This document shows, piece by piece, positions 6,724-11,291 of a DNA stretch of 11,645 nt. This DNA is from JAWXBM01 sp034440115 (GTDB lineage Bacteria; Pseudomonadota; Gammaproteobacteria; Xanthomonadales; SZUA-36), in the NCBI GenBank assembly GCA_034440115.1, contig JAWXBM010000069.1, positions 1 through 11,645 on the forward strand, read 5' to 3'. A program made the position numbers and the translations under genes. Position 1 is the stretch's first letter. Each line of letters starts with the position of its first letter. Under the pieces are notes generated by a model. It had not been told where the DNA came from. It saw nothing but the letters and a program-made list of their open reading frames with translations, and ran no database searches.

Positions 6724-6984
6724 ATGTCTAAACATCTGAAAGCACTGGAGAAGTTATGCGCAAAGCCGCCGCCTGCAAGCTTCAAGTGGTCGGAACTCAA
6801 GGGCATTCTCGAGCACATGGGTTACAAAATGCTCAAGAACAGCGGATCTCGACGAAAGTTTTACAATGCCGACAAGGATCTGCTCATCAACTGCCACGAA
6901 CCACATCCATCGCCAAACGTAGACAAAGGCTGCATTGCTGATGTTGTTGAACACCTACAAGCCAACGGCTTTATAGAGAAATAA
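6724..6984 (+). CDS. hicA: HicA-family mRNA interferase toxin
   Basis: An 86-residue protein of the double-stranded-RNA-binding-like HicA fold. Visible pattern: WSELKGILEHMGYKMLKNSGSRRKF (22-46), then CHEPHPSPNVDKG (57-69) and VVEHLQANGF near the end. In this subfamily the GSGSR loop and the H-x-PHP motif take the place of the GSHHxF motif of classical short HicA; I read the gene as intact. HicA cleaves mRNA and is neutralised by HicB. ATG 6724 is used rather than the upstream TTG (6700), which would extend into the promoter. hicB starts one base after its stop. Confidence 0.85.
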   Translation: MSKHLKALEKLCAKPPPASFKWSELKGILEHMGYKMLKNSGSRRKFYNADKDLLINCHEPHPSPNVDKGCIADVVEHLQANGFIEK

Positions 6985-6985
6985 A

Positions 6986-7312
6986 ATGGATATTTTGAAA
7001 TACAAAGGTTGCGAAGGTACCGCAGAATTAAGCGTGTCGCGTGGCGTTTGCCGAGGCAAAATTCTGTTTATAAAAGATTTGGTCACCTATGAATCAGATG
7101 CCCCCGCGCAGTTGCAAGCGGAATTTGAGGCAGCGGTTGATGATTATCTGGATACCTGTGTCGCTCTGAATCGCGAACCGGCAAAACCATTTCGAGGCCA
7201 GTTCAACGTGCGAATTTCGCCAGACCTTCACCGTTCAGCCGCGCTGCGCGCGACTGAGGAAGGCATAGCGTTGAATGATGTCGTGGTAAGGGCTTTGCAT
7301 GCCTTTCTTTGA
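6986..7312 (+). CDS. hicB: HicB-family antitoxin
   Basis: A 108-residue protein with the HicB partial RNase-H-like fold (GKILFIKDLVTYES, then LQAEFEAAVDDYLDTC, about 24-58). A C-terminal ribbon-helix-helix follows (FNVRISPDLHRSAALRA and LNDVVVRALHAFL, about 73-108). The first domain blocks HicA and the second binds the operator. It is complete and of normal length. The gap to hicA is one base, so the pair is co-translated. Its stop is followed at once by the remnant of the next toxin gene. Confidence 0.87.
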   Translation: MDILKYKGCEGTAELSVSRGVCRGKILFIKDLVTYESDAPAQLQAEFEAAVDDYLDTCVALNREPAKPFRGQFNVRISPDLHRSAALRATEEGIALNDVVVRALHAFL

Positions 7313-7325
7313 AAAGTTTTGGTCT

Positions 7326-7412
7326 GCCATCGTTACTTTTAGAAACGGGAGAATTCGCCTGATCTCTGGCAGGCGTTCCCGCAAGAGAGCGGTTGAGTTA
7401 TATGAAAGCTAA
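7326..7412 (+). pseudogene. BrnT toxin remnant, C-terminal end only
   Basis: In the frame ending at TAA 7410-7412 the sequence reads AIVTFRNGRIRLISGRRSRKRAVELYES. This matches the last strand and helix of BrnT toxins, whose usual signature is R(I/L)ISAR followed by a basic stretch and xxYE. The first two thirds of the gene, about 60 residues including the W-x-x-x-K-xx-xN-xxKHG region, are absent; hicB ends only 14 bp upstream. The remnant overlaps the start of the next antitoxin by 11 bases, the usual brnT-brnA junction. It has no start codon of its own and is a dead toxin. Confidence 0.72.
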
Positions 7413-7674
7413 AGATTTCGACAAAAAATTTGACGAAGACAAAGATGACGTTGTTGATGATCTAGATCTGTTGAGTGCTCGTCGCGTCAATCAAGAACAA
7501 AAGCGAATCAATGTCGATTTCCCTGCTTGGGTTGTTGCGTCCTTGGATCGTGAGGCGGCTCGCATAGGCGTTACTCGGCAGTCAATCATCAAAGTCTGGC
7601 TGGTGGAGCGTCTTAAATCTGAGGCTGCTAATAAACCACTAAATAGCGACGCCGCAAGCGGAACACATCAATAA
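7402..7674 (+). CDS. BrnA-like ribbon-helix-helix antitoxin, toxin partner lost
   Basis: A 90-residue protein with an acidic N-terminus (KKFDEDKDDVVDDLDLLSAR) and a ribbon-helix-helix: KRINVDFPAWVVASLDREA, GVTRQSIIKVWLVERL (34-71). BrnA/CopG antitoxins dimerise, repress the operon and wrap BrnT. ATG 7402 is chosen because it overlaps the toxin remnant; an earlier TTG is less likely. The tail AANKPLNSDAASGTHQ is atypical and looks like read-through into integron attC-like DNA (GCTAATAAACCACTAAA, beginning at 7627). The gene is otherwise complete, an orphan antitoxin. Confidence 0.78.
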   Translation: MKAKDFDKKFDEDKDDVVDDLDLLSARRVNQEQKRINVDFPAWVVASLDREAARIGVTRQSIIKVWLVERLKSEAANKPLNSDAASGTHQ

Positions 7675-7696
7675 TTGGGGTGAGAGTCGTTCTTCC
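7671..7696 (+). repeat. Motif W, copy 4
   Basis: ATAATTGGGGTGAGAGTCG begins inside the brnA stop codon region and runs directly into repeat R copy 2. It is closest to W2 (AATAATTGGGGCCAGAGA). As at 5731, it follows attC-like sequence. Confidence 0.6.
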
Positions 7697-7703
7697 TTGG
7701 GTC

Positions 7704-7776
7704 AGGCTAAAAAGCCTACAAGTATCCGAGCAAAATACTGACATACCTGCAGTCGCAACTTTGCCACACTGCCTCC
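7704..7776 (+). repeat. Structured repeat R, copy 2
   Basis: Its core (AGCCTACAAGTATCCGAGC, then AAAATACTGACATACC) is identical over about 35 bases to copy 3. Three hairpins are visible: AGGCT (7704-7708) with AGCCT (7713-7717); AGTAT (7721-7725) with ATACT (7735-7739); GCAGT (7749-7753) with ACTGC (7768-7772). The third is fully paired here and has a G-T wobble in copy 3. It ends about 60 bp before higB2. Confidence 0.85.
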
Positions 7777-7802
7777 AACCATCCACCATGGAGTGGACTC
7801 AA

Positions 7803-7830
7803 TTGCAATTCGTACCAATAGTGGTACAAT
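7803..7830 (+). promoter_or_regulatory. Promoter with overlapping palindromic operator for higBA2
   Basis: TTGCAA (7803-7808) and TACAAT (7825-7830) are 16 bp apart. The inverted repeat GTACCA (7812-7817) / TGGTAC (7822-7827) covers the -10, so a bound antitoxin would block RNA polymerase. A start about seven bases after the -10 would fall at or next to the GTG at 7838, giving an almost leaderless mRNA. Confidence 0.55.
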
Positions 7831-7837
7831 CTGATCT

Positions 7838-8092
7838 GTGACGGGCGACAGGCCAATTCCGGTTGCCTTCTTCAGGCTGGACTCTGGTCGTGAGCCCGTC
7901 AGGGGTTGGCTCAAAGCTCTTGCGCTCGCTGATCGTAAAGCCATAGGCGAAGACATAAAGACGCTGCAGTTTGGATGGCCTGTGGGAATGCCGTTAGCCA
8001 GGAAAATGGCCAGGGACCTTAAAAAGTCTGATAAGACACCTGCGAAAGAACTGTCGCTGGCCAAGCGCCGACTTTCGAAATTGAGAACCTGA
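7838..8092 (+). pseudogene. HigB-like (Gp49 family) toxin missing its core
   Basis: It reads PIPVAFFRLDSGREPVRGWL and GWPVGMPLARKM, the N-terminal half of phage Gp49-like RelE-superfamily toxins. It then jumps straight to LKKSDKTPAKELSLAKRRL, their C-terminal end (usually HGFIKKSxKTPxxELxLAKxR). The intervening 30 or so residues, with the LWEVR and RVLF strands that form the toxic core, are absent, and the length is 84 rather than about 115. The frame is kept, so a shortened protein may be made from the GTG start. GCCAGG occurs on both sides of the probable join (near 7997 and 8009), compatible with a deletion between short direct repeats. The toxin is presumably inactive but may still bind its antitoxin. 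Confidence 0.75.
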
Positions 8093-8094
8093 AC

Positions 8095-8385
8095 ATGGCA
8101 AAAAGAAACATTGGAAGTAGCTTTGACGATTTTCTCCAGGAGGAACAGCTCCTTGAGGAAGCTACTGCGGTTGCCGTTAAAAGAGTCGTTGCGTATCAGC
8201 TGAATCAGAAAATGGCGGAATCGAATCTCAGCAAAACTGAACTGGCTCGTCGCATGGAAACCAGTCGATCTGCATTGGACAGGCTGCTGGACCCAACGAA
8301 CGCATCTGTAACCTTACAAACACTTCAATCTGCGGTACATGCGTTAGGCGGGCGTTTGAGAATTGAACTGGACTTTCAAGTTTGA
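8095..8385 (+). CDS. XRE-type HTH antitoxin of the second HigBA-like module
   Basis: A 96-residue protein. An N-terminal helix (FDDFLQEEQLLEEATAVAVKRV) precedes an HTH at about 45-66 (LSKTELARRMETSRSALDRLL), followed by LQTLQSAVHALGGRLRIEL, all standard for antitoxins paired with Gp49-like toxins. It starts two bases after the shortened toxin's stop, so translation is coupled; no strong ribosome-binding site is seen. The likely operator is the palindrome at 7812-7827. It is intact, unlike its toxin. Confidence 0.85.
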   Translation: MAKRNIGSSFDDFLQEEQLLEEATAVAVKRVVAYQLNQKMAESNLSKTELARRMETSRSALDRLLDPTNASVTLQTLQSAVHALGGRLRIELDFQV

Positions 8386-8554
8386 GCTCCATCGTTCACA
8401 TTGACTTTGATGATACCGCCGCCGTTACGCCGAGCGGTCGCACCGAACGCCTTCAGTTAAGTCCGTTAAAGCCGACTTCATGCCACATGAAGTGCTGGCT
8501 CACACATAACTAAAATCACGGAGCAGAGCTCCTTATTCGTCATTCCTCAATTTT
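8386..8554. other. Gene-free stretch with a strong hairpin
   Basis: No convincing gene lies between higA2 and repeat R copy 3. The main feature is a perfect hairpin, ACTTCATG (8475-8482) / CATGAAGT (8486-8493), with a 3-base loop, extended by AGCC (8470-8473) / GGCT (8497-8500). It is preceded by CGTTAAAG and followed by ACATAAC, which resemble attC half-sites but in the wrong order. It could be a terminator without a T-run. A GC-rich patch near 8416-8450 is unexplained. Confidence 0.5.
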
Positions 8555-8666
8555 GTGGGTCAACCACGCTTATCCCAACACTTAAAGGCAAGCTAAAAGC
8601 CTACAAGTATCCGAGCAAAATACTGACATACCAGCGGTTGCCTCTTTGTCAAACTGCCACTTGCCA
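8555..8666 (+). repeat. Structured repeat R, copy 3 (long form)
   Basis: From GTGGGTC at 8555 it lines up without gaps with copy 4 for about 75 bases, so the full element is about 112 bp. Pairings: AGGC (8586-8589) with GCCT (8599-8602), or the longer outer GGCAAG (8587-8592) with CTTGCC (8660-8665). Inside are AGTAT/ATACT around CCGAGCAAA and GCGGT/ACTGC near 8634 and 8653. It precedes the lone HTH gene. Confidence 0.85.
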
Positions 8667-8676
8667 ATTCAATTTG

Positions 8677-8702
8677 CAAAATGGGGCCGGATACATTTCT
8701 CA
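8677..8702 (+). repeat. Motif W, copy 5
   Basis: AAAATGGGGCCGGATACATT begins 10 bases after repeat R copy 3 ends. It is nearly identical to W3 over ATGGGGCCGGATAC. The 130 bp from here to the next start codon show no other feature apart from a good ribosome-binding site. Confidence 0.62.
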
Positions 8703-8831
8703 CAAAAGCCATCATTCAGGTCGAGCCAGCATTTGGTCAACCCCGAGAAATGTGATGAATCACGCATGGCAAATTCGAAGGGTTGTCGATAACTGCACAG
8801 CCCGCAAATCAGAAGAGTCGGAGGAATCGTC

Positions 8832-9437
8832 ATGAACCAATACGATTTCACACTTAAATTTCGATTGAAAAATCCGGAAGAAAGCGCTGAGAAATATGCT
8901 CGCGTGCTTGCAGAGAATGGGTGTGATGATGCGCTAGTCGGCATTGGCAAGTTGGGGCGTGTTTCCCTTAATTTCACTCGTGAAGCAACCAGTGCTTTTG
9001 CAGCCATTACCTCTGCAATTAAAGACGTTAAAAAATCTATTCCTGGTGTGCTATTGGTAGAAGCAACGCCCGACTTCGTGGGTATCACTGATATCGCCGA
9101 TATTTATGGGTCATCAAGGCAATACATCCGCCAAGTCGTATTTAATCAAGCGGTCTCTTTTCCCGAGCCTGTACACGAGGGAAATCCATCGTTGTGGCAT
9201 TTGGCAGATGTACTCAATTGGATTACAACCCATGAACCTAAAAGGTTAGACAGAGAGCTTCTCGAGATTTCGCAACTGAATATGCAAATCAATTTGTACA
9301 GATCCTTCTTAAAGTCATCTAACACGACGATGTCGAATCTGCGCTTCGATGTTGATGTGCCTGACAAAGCCATGGAGTGGGACCACTTTTTCCGATCCGC
9401 CTTCGGCTATGCCACAAAAGTAACCCCTCACGGCTAG
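8832..9437 (+). CDS. Lone helix-turn-helix DNA-binding protein
   Basis: A 201-residue protein. The first part (about 1-75) is an alpha/beta domain (QYDFTLKFRLKN, GCDDALVGIGKLGRVSLNFTREA, AITSAIKDVKKSIPG). An HTH at about 84-104 follows (VGITDIADIYGSSRQYIRQVV). LWHLADVLNWI (121-131) resembles the wing region of AlpA/MerR-like proteins. I recall homologues annotated simply as DNA-binding proteins, without known function. The ribosome-binding site GGAGGAA (8820-8826) is the best in the island, so it is probably well translated on its own. It has no toxin-like partner: the flanks are R elements on both sides. It may regulate neighbours or be an antitoxin whose partner is gone. It looks intact. 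Confidence 0.72.
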   Translation: MNQYDFTLKFRLKNPEESAEKYARVLAENGCDDALVGIGKLGRVSLNFTREATSAFAAITSAIKDVKKSIPGVLLVEATPDFVGITDIADIYGSSRQYIRQVVFNQAVSFPEPVHEGNPSLWHLADVLNWITTHEPKRLDRELLEISQLNMQINLYRSFLKSSNTTMSNLRFDVDVPDKAMEWDHFFRSAFGYATKVTPHG

Positions 9438-9466
9438 CCTTAACATCCTGTGAGAATGCGACAGTG

Positions 9467-9578
9467 GTGGGTCCAACTGAGATATCCCGACATTTAAGGA
9501 CGGGCTAAAAGTTTACAAGTATCGGCGCAAGCTTCCGACATACTCGCGGTACTAGTTTTGTCACACTACTTCCTGCCC
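9467..9578 (+). repeat. Structured repeat R, copy 4 (most diverged, long form)
   Basis: From GTGGGTCCAACTGAGATATC at 9467 it aligns without gaps to copy 3. The sequence changes but pairing is kept: AGTATCGG with CCG-AC-ATACT around CGCAAGCTT (9519-9544), and outer GGGC (9502-9505) with GCCC (9575-9578). The first small hairpin is weak here. It ends 71 bp before higB3. Confidence 0.78.
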
Positions 9579-9611
9579 ATTCATCCTGAAGCCAAGCCAG
9601 GAAGTTCCCCC

Positions 9612-9641
9612 TTGCTTAATTTATACAAATATTTGTATACT
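9612..9641 (+). promoter_or_regulatory. Promoter with overlapping perfect palindrome for higBA3
   Basis: The 18-bp perfect palindrome TATACAAATATTTGTATA (9622-9639) overlaps a -10 box TATACT (9636-9641). TTGCTT (9612-9617) lies 18 bp upstream as a -35. Autorepression by the downstream HigA is the natural reading. Transcription would start at about 9648, within two or three bases of the ATG at 9650. Confidence 0.7.
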
Positions 9642-9649
9642 GAATTATC

Positions 9650-9979
9650 ATGAAGCCCATCAGCTTTGTGGGCAGCAGCTTGGTCGATTTGCGCACTTTT
9701 CCTGCCGCTGTTCGCCGCGCCATCGGTGTCGAACTCATGCGGGTTCAGTTAGGTGGAATGCCATCTGACTTCAAGCCCCTAAAAGCTGTTGGTCCGGGGG
9801 CATTCGAAGCCCGGGTGCAACTGGATGGAGCTTGGCGAGTGATCTTTGTGGCAAAGTTCGTGCGAGCTGTATACGTGCTCCACGCATTTCAAAAGAAGTC
9901 GCAACGAACTGCCAAGTCAGACCTCGAATTGGCGGCTAAGCGTTACAAGTTGATTGGAGATTTAGATGAAAAAGTCTGA
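9650..9979 (+). CDS. HigB-type RelE-superfamily toxin, intact
   Basis: A complete 109-residue protein. MKPISFVGSSLVDLRTFP is the same N-terminus that survives in the broken copy at 6039. The core missing there is present here: FKPLKAVGPGAFEARV (41-56), WRVIFVAKF (62-70) and VYVLHAFQKKSQRT (74-87). Relatives are ribosome-dependent or free mRNA endonucleases, and the R/K/H residues of the core are retained. It overlaps higA3 by 14 bases, a toxin-first order typical of higBA. There is no ribosome-binding site before the ATG, consistent with a leaderless transcript. Confidence 0.88.
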   Translation: MKPISFVGSSLVDLRTFPAAVRRAIGVELMRVQLGGMPSDFKPLKAVGPGAFEARVQLDGAWRVIFVAKFVRAVYVLHAFQKKSQRTAKSDLELAAKRYKLIGDLDEKV

Positions 9980-10274
9980 CCCACGTTGGAACGACAATCG
10001 AATCACGCCCAGCAGCGGAAATTTGTTTGCCGATTTAGGCTTCGATGAGGCGGAAGCGCGTGTAATGGCAATGCGAACTGAACTCATGTTCCGTCTCTCC
10101 CAAGAGCTCAAAGCTAAAGGCTGGACCCAGGCACAAGCGGCCAAGCGTCTGGGCGTTACACAACCTCGCATTTCGAAATTGAACCAAGGCACCTGGCAGG
10201 ATTTCAGCCTGGATATGCTGCTTACACTTGCTGGACGAGCTGGCCTGCATACCGAGATCAGGGTTGCCCGATAG
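9966..10274 (+). CDS. HigA-type XRE antitoxin, intact
   Basis: A 102-residue protein with HTH at about 52-75 (GWTQAQAAKRLGVTQPRISK). The preceding FADLGFDEAEARVMAM is shared with the antitoxin at 6223. ATG 9966 is preceded by GGAG (9957-9960) lying inside the toxin gene, so the antitoxin gets its own ribosome loading, as needed to outproduce the toxin. It probably binds the palindrome at 9622-9639. With higB3 it forms the one fully intact HigBA of the island. Confidence 0.9.
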   Translation: MKKSDPRWNDNRITPSSGNLFADLGFDEAEARVMAMRTELMFRLSQELKAKGWTQAQAAKRLGVTQPRISKLNQGTWQDFSLDMLLTLAGRAGLHTEIRVAR

Positions 10275-10487
10275 GCTTATCGCCTGCCGCGCTCGGCGGT
10301 TCTGTTCTACATTATTCGCAAGCCAGGCTATGATGAGTGACTGGTGAGGCATATCCCGTTCGTTCGCTGCGATTTTGATCCGATCAAGCAGAGTTTCGGG
10401 TAAGCGCAGCGATATCGTGGTAGTGGATGGCTTTAAATTTGCCCGCCGAAAGGATTCACCGTGGAGCCAAGTAAATACTAATTGCAA
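10275..10487 (-). pseudogene. CopG/BrnA-type ribbon-helix-helix antitoxin, truncated at both ends, minus strand
   Basis: Read on the minus strand this gives NLKPSTTTISLRLPETLLDRI, then AANERDMPHQSLIIAWLANNVEQ. This is the ribbon-helix-helix block of CopG-family antitoxins, usually preceded by an acidic DSTxYxDW-type segment. That segment is missing: the frame opens only with a TTG at 10487, next to motif W copy 6. At the other end it has no stop of its own and runs into the antisense of higA3. It is the only gene fragment in the island on the minus strand, so it is probably a relic of an older module cut on both sides. Confidence 0.65.
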
Positions 10488-10488
10488 C

Positions 10489-10527
10489 GATTGGGGTAGC
10501 GATAATGGGGCCGACTACCTTTTCCTC
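10489..10527 (+). repeat. Motif W, copy 6 (double)
   Basis: A short ATTGGGGTAG (10490-10498) is followed at once by GATAATGGGGCCGACTACC (10501-10519), nearly identical to W3. It stands exactly at the lost 5' end of the antisense antitoxin fragment. Downstream to 10728 (about 200 bp) there is no gene. The only other items are a short palindrome, GCAATTGC (10704-10711), and a ribosome-binding site GGAG (10716-10719) for the next gene. Confidence 0.6.
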
Positions 10528-10728
10528 CTTGCCGCTAATACCCCATTTTTAACCTTTTTCAAAAGTAGAGACCAGGCGTGAGGCCAGCGAAAGCTGGAGT
10601 TGCTCATTCAACTGCTTTGAGCACATTCCCTGATTGGGCCAGAGCCCTTTTTCATGGCTCCATAGCTTCTTGGCTTAGTTGCACGCCCGGCGTAAAGTGG
10701 ATCGCAATTGCTATGCGGAGTCTGCGAT

Positions 10729-10995
10729 ATGAAATCAGCCACTATTCCCCCACTGCGTGTGACACCCGAGCTGCGTGAAGCGGCAGAGAGTGTGTTGCGG
10801 GAAGGTGAAACCCTCAGTGGCTTCGTCGAGAGCTCACTGGTGAAGCAGATTGAGTTCCGCAAGTCACAAAAGGAATTTATCGCCCGTGGCATGGCATCGC
10901 GCGAAAAAGCCCGGAAGTCCGGCAAATACTTCAGCATAGAGGAGTCGCTTGCTGCGCTGGATGCAATTCTTGCTAAGCACCGCGGCGCTGAATGA
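10729..10995 (+). CDS. YlcI/YnfO-like antitoxin partnered with a RelE/ParE toxin
   Basis: An 88-residue protein beginning MKSATIPPLRVTPELREAAE, then LREGETLSGFVESSL, a ribbon-helix-helix (about 4-45). A helical tail (EFIARGMASREKARKSG, YFSIEESLAALDAILAKH) would wrap the toxin. I recall close relatives annotated as YlcI/YnfO-family proteins beside RelE/ParE toxins. ATG 10729 is preceded by GGAG nine bases upstream. It overlaps the toxin start as ATGA, so the order is antitoxin first, unlike the HigBA modules. The palindrome GCAATTGC (10704-10711) may be its operator. It is intact. Confidence 0.83.
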   Translation: MKSATIPPLRVTPELREAAESVLREGETLSGFVESSLVKQIEFRKSQKEFIARGMASREKARKSGKYFSIEESLAALDAILAKHRGAE

Positions 10996-11291
10996 GCTAT
11001 CGGCTGCGCGTAACGACGGCTGCACAGCAAGACTTGGGGCGCTTGTTTGAATTTTTGGCGGCCAAGGATCTTGCGGCTACTGTTCGTGCACGCGCGGCAA
11101 TTGAAAAGGCCTACGATTTCGCAGAGGTGATGCCGTTCGGATGCAGAAAGGCAGATGATTCCAATCCGTTTTTGCGCGAACTCGTCATTCCGTTTGGGGA
11201 TGCAGCCTATGTTGCGCTGTTCGAGATAGAGGATGATGAAACGGTAACCGTTCTGGCGATTCGGCATCAGCGAGAGGAGGATTTCCATTAG
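10992..11291 (+). CDS. RelE/ParE-family toxin, intact
   Basis: A 99-residue protein with the ParE/RelE layout. YRLRVTTAAQQDLGRLFEFL begins the first strand and helices, then RARAAIEKAYDFAEVMPFGCRK. The beta-sheet core follows (LRELVIPFGDAAYVALFEIEDDETVTVLAIRHQRE) and ends in EEDFH, the usual R-H-x-R-E-x-D tail. ParE members poison gyrase while RelE members cut mRNA, and sequence alone does not separate them here. The ATGA overlap with the antitoxin implies coupled translation. It is complete, but its stop directly abuts the HNH fragment, with no terminator in between. Confidence 0.86.
   Translation: MSYRLRVTTAAQQDLGRLFEFLAAKDLAATVRARAAIEKAYDFAEVMPFGCRKADDSNPFLRELVIPFGDAAYVALFEIEDDETVTVLAIRHQREEDFH

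Noticed and set aside
8386..8520. Open frame VHIDFDDTAAVTPSGRTERL after higA2
   Set aside because: There is no start codon or ribosome-binding site, it has no recognisable family, and it ends in the hairpin region; not enough to call a gene.
5851..9578. Repeat R as ordinary attC sites
   Set aside because: None of the four copies has RYYYAAC and GTTRRRY ends, unlike the clear attC sites at 4765 and 5340.
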